This document shows positions 29,267 through 37,618 of a DNA stretch of 64,000 nt, in pieces; positions within the stretch are counted from its first letter, which is position 1, and each line of letters begins with the position of its first letter. Origin of the DNA: a virus; the IMG/VR virus record IMGVR_UViG_3300002052_000634, positions 36,618 to 100,617 of that record; one strand, 5' to 3'. Both the position numbers and the translations under genes were made by a program. The notes under the pieces are model-generated. The model made no database searches. It had not been told where the DNA came from and saw only the letters and a list, made by a program, of their open reading frames with translations.

Positions 29267-30355
29267 ATGCTATTTTTAATTCTAACAATAATATTTATAG
29301 TTATATCTCTTTACCTGACAGGTAAAGCATTATTAGCATTTATATTCAGACCTATCGAAAATACGCCTATAAACGCCTCGTCTGACGAACCTCAGAAAAT
29401 GATTATTAAAGAGGCACAGATTAACGTGGATAACATTATAGAATATGAGGGAGAAGGAATTAAGAGCTTTGAATTTAGACCTCAGACTTGGGAGCAGTTT
29501 ATTGGTCAGGAAGATGCCAAAGAAAGAGCAAAAACTATATTAAGAAAAGCCAGAAAAAAGATGAAATGTCACTTTCTCGTAGATGGTATAAAAGGACATG
29601 GGAAAACTACCTTCATAGAACTCGTAGCAAAGAGTTTAAATGCCCATATCATTGAAAGGATAGGTAAGCAAATAGACGAGGAAAATATAGTAGATATAAT
29701 TAATGAAATAAATCAAAGTGCAGAAGAATATGTAATGCTTTTCGTAGATGAAATTGATACTATGGATTGGAAAGTGGTTAAAATTCTTAATCCTATTATA
29801 GAGTCTTTTAAGATTAATAATAAAAAAATAAAACCTTTTATATTCACAGGGGCGACCATCAGTAAACATATTCTTATCAAAAATAATCCAGATACCCTTG
29901 ATAGAATTCCTACCCACATAAAATTCACTCGATACAATGAAAAAGAAATTGCAAAAATTTTAACACAATATAAACAGCAGATGTATTCTGGCGAGCTTGT
30001 AACAAAAAAGGTAGTGGAAATAATATCAAAAAATTGTAAATTCAATCCGAGAACTTCTATTGCTCTCCTTGAGGAATATATTGTGGAGAAGAATATGGAC
30101 AAAGTTTTAAAAAATTGTAGAATAATATATGAAGGATTAACAAAAACAGATATTAAAATATTGAAAATTTTGGAAAAAGCTACACGTCCAATGGGAGCAA
30201 ATGCTGTTGCTTTAAGGGCAGGTTTATCTCAGTCAGAATATATTAGAGAATTTGAACCTTATCTTTACGAATTTGGCTATATTAATCGAACCCCAAGTAG
30301 AGTATTAAGTGATAAAGGTAAACAAATATTGGAGGAAATAAATGAAGTTAAGTAA
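29267..30355 (+). CDS. RuvB-like AAA+ ATPase with N-terminal membrane anchor
   Basis: 362 aa. Residues 1-28 form a hydrophobic anchor. FRPQTWEQFIGQ then matches the RuvB start, followed by Walker A GIKGHGKT (107-114), Walker B VMLFVDEID (about 156-164), a sensor segment, and a C-terminal winged helix with GYINRTPSRVL as in RuvB. RuvB drives Holliday-junction branch migration. A membrane-bound form is unusual and might link recombination or packaging to the envelope. No RuvA was seen; RuvC-like resolvase is at 48072. Confidence 0.8.
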   Translation: MLFLILTIIFIVISLYLTGKALLAFIFRPIENTPINASSDEPQKMIIKEAQINVDNIIEYEGEGIKSFEFRPQTWEQFIGQEDAKERAKTILRKARKKMKCHFLVDGIKGHGKTTFIELVAKSLNAHIIERIGKQIDEENIVDIINEINQSAEEYVMLFVDEIDTMDWKVVKILNPIIESFKINNKKIKPFIFTGATISKHILIKNNPDTLDRIPTHIKFTRYNEKEIAKILTQYKQQMYSGELVTKKVVEIISKNCKFNPRTSIALLEEYIVEKNMDKVLKNCRIIYEGLTKTDIKILKILEKATRPMGANAVALRAGLSQSEYIREFEPYLYEFGYINRTPSRVLSDKGKQILEEINEVK

Positions 30356-30704
30356 ATGTTTACAAGAAAAAAGTATAACATATTTAGAACATTATATTAC
30401 AAAGAAAAGAAAAAGACCTTTGCCATATTGGAAAGAAAAAAAGATAAAGACTTTAATTAAAAGAAAACAAAAAGGATTAAATAAACTTACTACTCAAATC
30501 TTAAATTCTCCTTTATATAAATTGGCAGAAGCAGAAATAATAAGGGAAGGAAAAGTTCATAAATTTACTGTAGACGGACAATTAAAATATGAAATCCCAC
30601 CTGCTCAAACTTTATTAATGATGTTAAAAATAGTAGATGTAACAAATAAACAAGGACAAAAAAATAAATTAGACGAATATTGTAGGAATTATTATGCTAA
30701 CTAA
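30342..30704 (+). CDS. Hypothetical protein, 120 aa
   Basis: Basic N-terminus (KKRKRPLPYWKEKKIKTLIK) and helical C-terminus. Overlaps the RuvB-like gene by 14 bases and the recombinase gene by 11. Possibly DNA-binding. Confidence 0.6.
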   Translation: MKLSKCLQEKSITYLEHYITKKRKRPLPYWKEKKIKTLIKRKQKGLNKLTTQILNSPLYKLAEAEIIREGKVHKFTVDGQLKYEIPPAQTLLMMLKIVDVTNKQGQKNKLDEYCRNYYAN

Positions 30705-31485
30705 ATTTAAAAATTGGTTGACAGTAAATGGCAAATCCGAAGCTACTATTATAGCTTATCTTCAAAGAATAAAAGAATTTTTAAAAGAAAATTCTATTGA
30801 CGATATAACAGAAGAAATTATAATTAATTATTTGTTAAAATTAAAAGAAACTAATTCTAATTCAACTGTAAACGGTTATAGATGTGCTATTAAATCCTTT
30901 TTGGAATTTCTAAAAAAAGATATAACATTACCTAAACAATTAAAAATAGAAGAAAAATTACCAGAATTTATTACCAGAGATATATTTGAAAAAGAAGTAA
31001 TAAAAGTAGCAGAATGTATATGTCCTAATCCTATGCGAACTAAAGCAGTATTATATTTTCTATTTTTTACAGGAATTAGAGAAAATGAATTGTTATCTCT
31101 TAAAAGAAAAGATATAGATTTAGAAAATAGAACTGCCAAAATTTATAATAAAAAAGGAAAAAAAGAAAAGATAATTATCTTTACTGAAAAAGTAAGAGAT
31201 ATATTAAAATACTATTTCTCCGTAGAGATAGAACAAAATAACGCTTTTAATATTACTGATAAACAAATAGAATATATATTTAATTTATTGAAACCTAAAT
31301 TTAAAAATATAAATTTACACCCTCATATGTTTAGACATTCTTTTGCTACTTATCTAAGAAATAGAGGATTTTCTATTGAAGATATTAAAGAACTGTTAGG
31401 ACATAAAAGTATTCAATCAACTATGAGATATGCTCATGCAGATATTAAAGATATTAAAGAAAAATATGATAAAAAAATAAAGTAG
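30694..31485 (+). CDS. Tyrosine recombinase (XerC/D-type)
   Basis: 263 aa. N-terminal SAM-like core-binding domain, then catalytic motifs: Arg in FTGIRENELLSL, HPHMFRHSFATYLRNRGFS (HxxR), LLGHKSIQSTMRYAH (His/Trp position and the nucleophile Tyr). Acts in site-specific recombination. It could integrate the phage or resolve multimers; no att site was identified nearby. Length is close to XerC/D. Confidence 0.85.
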   Translation: MLTKFKNWLTVNGKSEATIIAYLQRIKEFLKENSIDDITEEIIINYLLKLKETNSNSTVNGYRCAIKSFLEFLKKDITLPKQLKIEEKLPEFITRDIFEKEVIKVAECICPNPMRTKAVLYFLFFTGIRENELLSLKRKDIDLENRTAKIYNKKGKKEKIIIFTEKVRDILKYYFSVEIEQNNAFNITDKQIEYIFNLLKPKFKNINLHPHMFRHSFATYLRNRGFSIEDIKELLGHKSIQSTMRYAHADIKDIKEKYDKKIK

Positions 31486-31493
31486 GAGTAAAC

Positions 31494-31850
31494 ATGTATT
31501 ATCAAATTAATTGTCCTGAATGTGGAAGTTTTAATGTAAAAATTTATGAGAAAGACCTTAATCCTTTTTTACAAGAACATTATTATATTTGTAATGCTTG
31601 TGGCAATATATGGAAAGAAACAATAAAAACTATGCCAGATTTAAATACCTATAAAAGAGAACAATTAAATAAAAAAATAGAAATGCTTAAACAAGAACGA
31701 CTACAATATATTAAATGGGGTAAAATTAAAATTGACGATATAATAAATTGTTTAATAGATTTATTTGAAATGGGAAGCAATAAATTTTCTAAACATAAAA
31801 AAAGGAATATAAAAAATGGCGAAAATAAAAGGAATAATATTAGCAGGTAA
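31494..31850 (+). CDS. Zinc-ribbon protein with helical tail, 118 aa
   Basis: CPECGSFN and CNACGN form a TFIIS-type zinc ribbon at residues 8-42; the rest is Lys-rich helix. AGGAG upstream. Could bind RNA polymerase or nucleic acid. Confidence 0.6.
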   Translation: MYYQINCPECGSFNVKIYEKDLNPFLQEHYYICNACGNIWKETIKTMPDLNTYKREQLNKKIEMLKQERLQYIKWGKIKIDDIINCLIDLFEMGSNKFSKHKKRNIKNGENKRNNISR

Positions 31851-32178
31851 TTATGAACAATATAAAGAATGGTGTGCAAAATATTATCTAAATTTAGACG
31901 AGTATATTTATGTCTCAGAACCTAAAGATATTAAAGGAATACATAACGTATCTGTTTATTATGTAGGGCAATATTGGGATAATTTAATGTGGGGAAATCC
32001 TGATATTGCTAAGATTAACTGTAGAAATAATAGGAGAAAAAATATGAAAAATTATACTTTTTTACAAACTACTTTTATTATTCTAATTATAGTTTTAATG
32101 TTATTTGTAGCTATATTTGGAATATGGAAAGTAATTGATTTATTAGAAAAATTAAATATTACTTATTTTATTAGATAG
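31816..32178 (+). CDS. Hypothetical protein with C-terminal transmembrane helix, 120 aa
   Basis: N-terminal soluble part (starts MAKIKGIILAGNYEQYKEWC) joined to a C-terminal membrane helix from about residue 83. An internal ATG at 32044 has AGGAG upstream, so the membrane part may also be made alone (44 aa). Confidence 0.55.
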   Translation: MAKIKGIILAGNYEQYKEWCAKYYLNLDEYIYVSEPKDIKGIHNVSVYYVGQYWDNLMWGNPDIAKINCRNNRRKNMKNYTFLQTTFIILIIVLMLFVAIFGIWKVIDLLEKLNITYFIR

Positions 32179-32179
32179 T

Positions 32180-32306
32180 ATTATATTATATAATGTATTA
32201 CGTATACGTATTATAATATATTATAAAAACGTAACGTAACGTTATATATAATATATACGTTACTTATACTCGTAATTACTAACGTAATTACTCGTAGGAG
32301 ATAAAC
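32180..32306. repeat. CGTA-rich palindromic intergenic region
   Basis: About 125 bases of TA/CGTA words including TACGTATACGTA, an AACGT...ACGTT dyad around a TA-rich core, and a tandem CGTAATTACT pair close to the next RBS. No other intergenic gap in this block looks like this. Confidence 0.6.
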
Positions 32307-32307
32307 A

Positions 32308-32646
32308 ATGCTAGAGAAAAAATTAAAGTTAAATATTTATTCTTATCTTTACAAACATGAGAAAAAAAGGAAATTAACTTTTCTAAGAAATTTTGTTGGA
32401 TATTTCAGAGATGTAGAAGGTAAAAAAGTAAAAATAGGTAGAAAAGGATTTTCCGATTTCACAGTATTTTTAAAGACAGGTAAAGTCCTATTTATAGAAT
32501 TGAAAACGGAGACAGGAACTATATCGGAAGAACAAAATAAATTTAAAAGTTTAATTGAAAATTTGGATTATGAATATCACATAGTAAGGTCTACTTCTGA
32601 GTTATATTATATATTTAATAATAATAGAGTTTATGTAGGGGAATAG
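32308..32646 (+). CDS. VRR-NUC-type nuclease
   Basis: 112 aa. GRKGFSDFTVFLKTG followed by VLFIELKTETGTISEEQ gives the D...ExK core of PD-(D/E)XK VRR-NUC nucleases, structure-specific enzymes common in phages. Sits in a repair/nucleotide block. Length normal for a minimal domain. Confidence 0.8.
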   Translation: MLEKKLKLNIYSYLYKHEKKRKLTFLRNFVGYFRDVEGKKVKIGRKGFSDFTVFLKTGKVLFIELKTETGTISEEQNKFKSLIENLDYEYHIVRSTSELYYIFNNNRVYVGE

Positions 32647-32658
32647 AAAAGAAACAAA

Positions 32659-32985
32659 ATGGATTTTAACGAATATCAAGAAAAAGCATTAACAACTTTA
32701 ATAGAAACGAAAGACAAAGATAAAATTATTGCTAGACTTACTTTAGGAATAGCAGGAGAAAGTGGTGAAATTGTTGAGAAGGTAAAGAAATATATGAGAG
32801 GCGATTATCCAATAGATTTTTTATCAGAATATTTATTTGGAGAGTTATCGGATTGTTTATGGTATATTGCAATTTTAGCTCATATTTTAGGTTTTAATTT
32901 GGATACTATAGCAAAATATAATATACGTAAGTTACAATCTCGTAAGGAAAGAGGTAAAATTAAAGGGTCTGGAGACATTAGATAA
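32659..32985 (+). CDS. MazG-like nucleotide pyrophosphohydrolase
   Basis: 108 aa. LGIAGESGEIVEKVKK and GELSDCLWYIA carry the ExxE...ExxD metal motif of MazG-type enzymes that hydrolyse (d)NTPs to monophosphates. It may tune the nucleotide pool or ppGpp. Stop lies directly before the promoter at 33002. Confidence 0.8.
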   Translation: MDFNEYQEKALTTLIETKDKDKIIARLTLGIAGESGEIVEKVKKYMRGDYPIDFLSEYLFGELSDCLWYIAILAHILGFNLDTIAKYNIRKLQSRKERGKIKGSGDIR

Positions 32986-32988
32986 ATC

Positions 32989-33030
32989 TGTTTCGCTACC
33001 CTTGACACCAACGATATTATATGATATAAT
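32989..33030 (+). promoter_or_regulatory. Promoter with conserved upstream box and extended -10
   Basis: TTGACA 33002-33007, 17-bp spacer, TATAAT 33025-33030 preceded by TGA. Bases 32989-33011 are identical to the complement of 2224-2246, so the upstream TGTTTCGCTACC box is conserved between two distant promoters. Confidence 0.85.
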
Positions 33031-33054
33031 AGAAATGAATGTAAGGGGTGTATA

Positions 33055-33288
33055 GTGGCACGTCATTTAAAAAGTAAGGGAAGGTCTTACAGGACTAACC
33101 AGAATAAGCTTCGAGCATTAAAGAAGTTTTATCGGTTGACCTATAGACATTCTAAAGAAAATCACAAACGTAATGAGGAGAAAGGTTATAAGAAGCCTGA
33201 CTCCTCTTATTTTTTTATGAAGTATCCAGATGAGAAATCTTTTTTAAAAACTGTAGAACTAAAAAAGGTATCGGAGAAAAGACAGTGA
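33055..33288 (+). CDS. Hypothetical basic protein, 77 aa, GTG start
   Basis: Starts (GTG) MARHLKSKGRSYRTNQNKLR; Arg/Lys-rich. AAGGGG 9 nt upstream. First gene after a strong promoter, so it may be highly expressed. Possibly nucleic-acid binding. Confidence 0.6.
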   Translation: MARHLKSKGRSYRTNQNKLRALKKFYRLTYRHSKENHKRNEEKGYKKPDSSYFFMKYPDEKSFLKTVELKKVSEKRQ

Positions 33289-33551
33289 AAAAGAAGAAAA
33301 ACTTAATTTGGATAACCGATATAGACACTATATTAGAAGTATATGATTTAGCAAAAAAGAGAGGTAAAAATGCAGGAGATAGTGTCGAAAAAGAATTTAT
33401 GGAAATAGTAAAGAAGAAAAAAAATAAAGCCAAAATAATAGGAACGACTAATAAAAATATTGACCTTATAGCAGGTGAATGTCGAGAAAATGGTCTTAAA
33501 GTTTTTAATATGAAAGAATATGAAAGGAAACATGGTAAAAGAAAAAGATAA
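33285..33551 (+). CDS. Hypothetical basic protein, 88 aa, GTG start
   Basis: Starts MKKKKNLIWITDIDTILEVY; alternating beta/alpha with IIGTTNKNIDLIA. GTGA overlap with the previous gene. No recognised family. Confidence 0.55.
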   Translation: MKKKKNLIWITDIDTILEVYDLAKKRGKNAGDSVEKEFMEIVKKKKNKAKIIGTTNKNIDLIAGECRENGLKVFNMKEYERKHGKRKR

Positions 33552-33693
33552 AAGATTAAGTGAAACTGACAAAAAGTTAGGTGTGAAAATTTTAAACTGT
33601 CAGAATTGCAATAGAGAGTTTTATACTCTTCATAGAGAAGATAAATATTGTCCTTATTGTGTATTGTACAAAGAATTTAAAAATCCTAAATAA
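33532..33693 (+). CDS. Zinc-ribbon protein, 53 aa
   Basis: CQNCNREF and CPYC form a four-Cys ribbon after a charged N-terminus (MVKEKDKRLSETDKKLG). Unknown role. Confidence 0.6.
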   Translation: MVKEKDKRLSETDKKLGVKILNCQNCNREFYTLHREDKYCPYCVLYKEFKNPK

Positions 33694-33701
33694 AAAAAAA
33701 A

Positions 33702-33950
33702 ATGAAAAGAAATAAATTATTTAATAATTTGGCTTTATTTTTATCAGAAAATTTATTTCCCATTTTAAGTATTATTTTAATTTTTGTGTTCTTTTGGAAT
33801 GGCATAAAATTATTGATTTTTTTTACTGGTATATCAATTTTAAAAACTTTAATTTTATTAATTGGAATATTTACAATAATATCTATTTATAAGTGGGCAA
33901 ATATAAGGACAAAAAATTATTATAAAAATATACTCAAAGGAGGAAAATAA
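33702..33950 (+). CDS. Membrane protein, 82 aa
   Basis: Two hydrophobic segments (about 12-30 and 37-62). Starts MKRNKLFNNLALFLSENLFP after an A-run. Unknown type; could be lysis-related by size. Confidence 0.55.
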   Translation: MKRNKLFNNLALFLSENLFPILSIILIFVFFWNGIKLLIFFTGISILKTLILLIGIFTIISIYKWANIRTKNYYKNILKGGK

Positions 33951-33978
33951 AATTAGTTGGAATAAAAATACTATTAAT

Positions 33979-34260
33979 ATGAGTGCTATAGACGGAACAA
34001 TATCTATTCTTGAGAAATTAGGGATTTCCTATAAAGTGACAGAATTAGGTCGTATATTGGGACTAGGACTTAATGATGATTATCGAGAAGAAAAGGATTA
34101 TCCTATCAGAAAGTTAGAATATAGAGATACTATTTTATTAGAAAAAATGATGAGAAATTCTGATTGTGATATGGATGATTATATAATATCTTATGAATTT
34201 GTGAAAGGACATGAACCTAAAAATTGGAAAATAGAAGAAAGAGAAGAAGAAAATGATTAA
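33979..34260 (+). CDS. Hypothetical protein, 93 aa
   Basis: Starts MSAIDGTISILEKLGISYKV; acidic C-terminal tail. Overlaps the next membrane protein gene by 8 bases. Unknown. Confidence 0.55.
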   Translation: MSAIDGTISILEKLGISYKVTELGRILGLGLNDDYREEKDYPIRKLEYRDTILLEKMMRNSDCDMDDYIISYEFVKGHEPKNWKIEEREEEND

Positions 34261-35029
34261 TTTTTTATTTGGAATATTATCCTTTGTAATTATAATAGTT
34301 ATATTTTTTGCTGTTAGAACTTTTATAATAAAAAAATCTCTTAAAACTTTTGACAAAACTTTAACAAATTGTTCCATAGGAAAAGTTTATGGCAAAGATG
34401 GTAGAGAAATATTTTCATGGGCGAAATTTAGAAACGGAATATTTAATTTATTAAATTCAGTTGAATGGGCAAAATCTTTAAAAGAGATATTAGATTTACG
34501 CAAATTAATAATATATCTTTTAATAGCAAGTTCTATATTTGCATTTGCGTGGTATCGGGGAAGATTAGGTGCTCCCGTTCAAGTAGATTTAGGGCATGGC
34601 AAAGAAGCCTACATACGCTTAAATAACCATTTTTTACATATAGATAAAGATGGTTATCTTTTTATTGAGGATAAATTAGGAAATAAATTAAAACAAATTG
34701 CTGTTAAAGATATACCTGCTCTTAAAAAGAAGCTATCTCCAATAGGGCTAGAACTGAAGCCCGTTGGTGTTATCGGAGGAGGAACAGATATTATAGGACA
34801 TGGAGCTTTAGAAGCAGGCATTGGAGTAAGTTTTTTCCGTTTCTATAAGGCAAGGTTAGAAGCGTTTGTAACTAGTTATCCTGCTATTTATATAGGAACG
34901 AGTTATAAATTAGATGGTATAGGACTTGAAAATTCTAGGATAGGAATTGGTATAGGTAAAGGAATGAGAGATTGGAAATTAGACCAAACGGAAACAAGAG
35001 CTATAATATATTTTGCTGTGGAGTTTTAA
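34253..35029 (+). CDS. Membrane-anchored protein with beta-barrel-like C-terminus
   Basis: 258 aa. Transmembrane helix at 1-25 and another near 85-103. The C-terminal 80 residues are Gly/aromatic beta strands (IGIGIGKGMRDWKLDQTETR) ending in ...YFAVEF, like outer-membrane proteins with a terminal Phe. Together with 26945-27688 it hints at a diderm host and an envelope-spanning role; lysis (spanin-like) or superinfection exclusion are guesses. Confidence 0.5.
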   Translation: MINFLFGILSFVIIIVIFFAVRTFIIKKSLKTFDKTLTNCSIGKVYGKDGREIFSWAKFRNGIFNLLNSVEWAKSLKEILDLRKLIIYLLIASSIFAFAWYRGRLGAPVQVDLGHGKEAYIRLNNHFLHIDKDGYLFIEDKLGNKLKQIAVKDIPALKKKLSPIGLELKPVGVIGGGTDIIGHGALEAGIGVSFFRFYKARLEAFVTSYPAIYIGTSYKLDGIGLENSRIGIGIGKGMRDWKLDQTETRAIIYFAVEF

Positions 35030-35030
35030 A

Positions 35031-35168
35031 ATGAAAGAAATATTGATTCCTTTTTATATTATAATATATATTCTTAATATTTTCTTAGCTTTATGTCTAG
35101 CAATTTGTATAATTAATTTATTATGTTGCACAACTGCTCATTTTTTGTATTGGCTTATCACTTTATAA
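35031..35168 (+). CDS. Small membrane protein, 45 aa
   Basis: Starts MKEILIPFYIIIYILNIFLA; hydrophobic nearly throughout with CC residues. Unknown; possible lysis accessory. Confidence 0.5.
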   Translation: MKEILIPFYIIIYILNIFLALCLAICIINLLCCTTAHFLYWLITL

Positions 35169-35177
35169 GGAAATTAT

Positions 35178-35324
35178 ATGAAAAAGAAATTAATTAAAAA
35201 AGTAAGGAAAGAAATTCGTAAAAAAATGAAAAAATATAGAGGAAATTGGATAGCTATTCATAGAAACACTGCCAATCACATTCTAGAAGTTACAGATAAA
35301 AGGAAAAATAAATATGCGAGATAG
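35178..35324 (+). CDS. Small basic protein, 48 aa
   Basis: Starts MKKKLIKKVRKEIRKKMKKY; Lys/Arg-rich amphipathic helix. AAGGA upstream. Unknown. Confidence 0.5.
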   Translation: MKKKLIKKVRKEIRKKMKKYRGNWIAIHRNTANHILEVTDKRKNKYAR

Positions 35325-35562
35325 TCTCCTTCTTATGGACATATATAAACGTTATCTTAATGTTACTCATGATTTAATAAGTATATTAGAACGTAATTAT
35401 GAAAAAGAAATTAATAATGGGGATTCTGAAGAATTAAAAGTAAAATATAAAGAATTTAGACAACACGCACATAGACTTATAGAAAGTTTGAATGAAGATT
35501 TGCATAAATTATTGAGGCTAGATTGGGAATTAAAAGAATTGGAAGATAAGGCAGAGCATTAA
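35314..35562 (+). CDS. Hypothetical helical protein, 82 aa
   Basis: Starts MRDSLLLMDIYKRYLNVTHD; two or three helices likely forming a coiled coil. Overlaps the previous gene by 11 bases. Confidence 0.55.
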   Translation: MRDSLLLMDIYKRYLNVTHDLISILERNYEKEINNGDSEELKVKYKEFRQHAHRLIESLNEDLHKLLRLDWELKELEDKAEH

Positions 35563-35835
35563 TGAAGATTGGGGAATAGGGAGTAGGTGAAAGTATAATA
35601 CTAGTTTTACCTAGAGTATTTGTGTGGGGATACTGCATGTATAGGTTGTTATAAAACTGGGGGATATGGAAGTACGCTGACATGGAGAATATGGGATGGG
35701 AACTATTACCGTATGCACACTTTTTATATTGGAGAGAACGGGATAAAAGCGAATACAGCATATAAGTTTATTGATGGGAAAATTAAGAAAGTTTAGCCAG
35801 TCATAATGGATAAAAGGGGAAGGAGATGAAGAAAA
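35563..35835 (+). pseudogene. Possible gene remnant in a gene-poor gap
   Basis: The frame 35620-35796 reads through with protein-like character (TWRIWDGNYYRMHTFYIGEN) and several Gly and Trp, but its only start is TTG without a ribosome site. Local base use is richer in G than its neighbours. Either the 3' part of a decayed gene or a gene with an unusual start. The rest of the gap shows nothing clear. Confidence 0.35.
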
Positions 35836-36285
35836 ATGCCTTACATAAAACGAAATAGACGTGAACAATTAGAACCTATTATACAATTGATAGGTACTTT
35901 AGATATTCTTGGAGATACTTGTCCAAAAGAAAACAACTGGAAAAGAAAAGCAATAGTACAACTGATGATAGATTTAGAAGTGAAAGTAGATGGAGATTTG
36001 AATTATATTATATATTCAGTTTGTAAACGATATGTTAAACCGAGTTATAATAATTATAAAAAATTCTTAACCAGGTTAAGTTTTTATAATCATAATATTG
36101 AACCTCAAGGAGAATTGGACGATATTTTGTATAAATTTTTTAATGATTATAGTCTAACCTGTAAAGATTATATAAAATATAATAATTTTATTGGAGAAAT
36201 AGATTGTTGTGTTCTAGAAATATATCGTAGATTAATAGCAAAATACGAGGATGAAAAAATAGTCGAAAATGGAGATATAGAATGA
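35836..36285 (+). CDS. Conserved phage protein (DUF6899-like), 149 aa
   Basis: Starts MPYIKRNRREQLEPIIQLIG and has DGDLNYIIYSVCKRY, then NNFIGEIDCCVLEIYRRLIA and EDEKIVENGDIE. The MPYI start and GxLNY...E...EFYRR...YEDxKIxENGD pattern is a family I know from many phages and bacteria, function unknown. GGAG upstream. Confidence 0.7.
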   Translation: MPYIKRNRREQLEPIIQLIGTLDILGDTCPKENNWKRKAIVQLMIDLEVKVDGDLNYIIYSVCKRYVKPSYNNYKKFLTRLSFYNHNIEPQGELDDILYKFFNDYSLTCKDYIKYNNFIGEIDCCVLEIYRRLIAKYEDEKIVENGDIE

Positions 36286-36500
36286 AATTAGGACAAGATT
36301 TATCAATTATGTTATTAGGAATAGGTTTTGTTCTTGTTATTATTCATGGAATTATTTGGTTAATAGTTAAGGGGATAATATGGATGACCTACGAGCTATT
36401 TAATGTTAATTGGTATTCGAAATTTTGGATAGTTTATATGGGTCTTATATTAGCTAAGTGTATAATTGGAACTACAATAAAAATTAATTATAAGAGGTAA
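36282..36500 (+). CDS. Small membrane protein, 72 aa
   Basis: Hydrophobic segments around 10-32 and 47-66. ATGA overlap with the previous gene. Unknown. Confidence 0.55.
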   Translation: MKLGQDLSIMLLGIGFVLVIIHGIIWLIVKGIIWMTYELFNVNWYSKFWIVYMGLILAKCIIGTTIKINYKR

Positions 36501-36503
36501 AAT

Positions 36504-37103
36504 ATGTCAGAAAAAATAAAATATACTACTTATACCGCAGGATATATAGAAGCAGACCCTCAAGGAGCGGGGGATTGGAGAGATGAAATATATAATTCTC
36601 TTAATCATCCAGATTTAGAAATTTATGACCCTGTTAGACGTGAAGCTCAAAAGACAAGTAAAAAATCTGGCGAGTATGTAGATTATGTTATTGGATTGAA
36701 AAAAGCAGGACGTTGGGAACAGTTTATGAAAGAAATGAATAAAATTTGGCTTGGTAACATTCACCCAACACACGACCTTCTGGAAATTTTTAAGTTATTG
36801 AGATACAGAAAAATTATTGACGGAAATACCAAACCTGAGATGGACGTATGGGCTGATTATGAAGCGGTTATTCGCTCCGATTTTGTAATTGCTTATATGA
36901 AAAAAGGAGTGCAAACTGTAGGAACTGTTATTGAAATTTTCTTAGCTATGTTATTTAGAATCCCTGTTTATCTAATTTTAGATGCTCCGAAAACGGAAAC
37001 AAATTCTACTCTTGTAATGATGGTTATGTATTCTGGAGGAGAATTTTTTTATTCAACGAAGGACTTAATTAAGTATATAAAAGAGAAATATAATTTAGAA
37101 TAA
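36504..37103 (+). CDS. Nucleoside 2-deoxyribosyltransferase-like protein
   Basis: 199 aa. N-terminal YTAGYIEADPQGAGDWR (substrate loop), then EIYDPVRREAQ, a conserved acidic residue in WADYEAVIRSDFVIAYM, and GVQTVGTVIEIFLAMLFRIP. This is the order seen in deoxyribosyltransferase/DUF4406-type enzymes that act on deoxynucleosides. Near a dATP/dGTP diphosphohydrolase-like gene, it fits nucleotide-pool remodelling or synthesis of a modified base precursor. Confidence 0.7.
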   Translation: MSEKIKYTTYTAGYIEADPQGAGDWRDEIYNSLNHPDLEIYDPVRREAQKTSKKSGEYVDYVIGLKKAGRWEQFMKEMNKIWLGNIHPTHDLLEIFKLLRYRKIIDGNTKPEMDVWADYEAVIRSDFVIAYMKKGVQTVGTVIEIFLAMLFRIPVYLILDAPKTETNSTLVMMVMYSGGEFFYSTKDLIKYIKEKYNLE

Positions 37104-37113
37104 TGGAGGAATA

Positions 37114-37476
37114 ATGACAGGGAAAATAAGAAAGTTCGCAGGTGGAGCTACTAGAGATACTGACGAAAATAAATATGATTATGAAGGATTTTTAAGTCCT
37201 TTAGTATTAAAACGTTATGGTGAATATATGAATAAACATAGAAAGCAATCGGACGGTAGTCTAAGAGATTCGGATAATTGGCAGAAAGGGATACCTCTTG
37301 ATGCTTATATAAAATCAGGATGGAGACATTTTCATGACTGGTGGATGGAACATAGAGGATTTGGAAGTAGAGAAGGACTAGAAGACGCTTTAATGGCAAT
37401 ATTATTTAATGTAATGGGTTATGCTCATGAGATTTTAAAAAGAAAGGAGAGTAATAAAGAAAATGTGTCAGGATAA
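37114..37476 (+). CDS. dATP/dGTP diphosphohydrolase-like protein (MazZ/DUF5664-type)
   Basis: 120 aa. GGATRDTDENKYDYEGFLSP, then WRHFHDWWMEH and LEDALMAILFNVMGYAHEIL match the N-terminal domain family that includes phage MazZ, a dATP/dGTP pyrophosphohydrolase acting in 2-aminoadenine (Z) genomes. No PurZ homologue was seen in the window, so Z-DNA is not implied. Confidence 0.7.
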   Translation: MTGKIRKFAGGATRDTDENKYDYEGFLSPLVLKRYGEYMNKHRKQSDGSLRDSDNWQKGIPLDAYIKSGWRHFHDWWMEHRGFGSREGLEDALMAILFNVMGYAHEILKRKESNKENVSG

Positions 37477-37618
37477 TCGTGATGTCATTGGATTTTGCGT
37501 CTACTGTAAAGACGAAATCTATGACGGTGACGATTATGTTGTAGTTAAGGATAATAGTTATCATATATATTGTTATAATTTAATTAAAGAAGAATTAGAG
37601 GATGAGGATGAATTTTAA
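37463..37618 (+). CDS. Small Cys protein, 51 aa
   Basis: CVYCKDEIYDGDDY and HIYC give a LIM-like zinc half; acidic tail. Overlaps both neighbours by 14-17 bases. Confidence 0.55.
   Translation: MCQDNRDVIGFCVYCKDEIYDGDDYVVVKDNSYHIYCYNLIKEELEDEDEF

Noticed and set aside
37114-37476. Evidence for a 2-aminoadenine (Z) genome
   Set aside because: The MazZ-like domain alone is not enough; no PurZ-type adenylosuccinate synthetase was found in this window.
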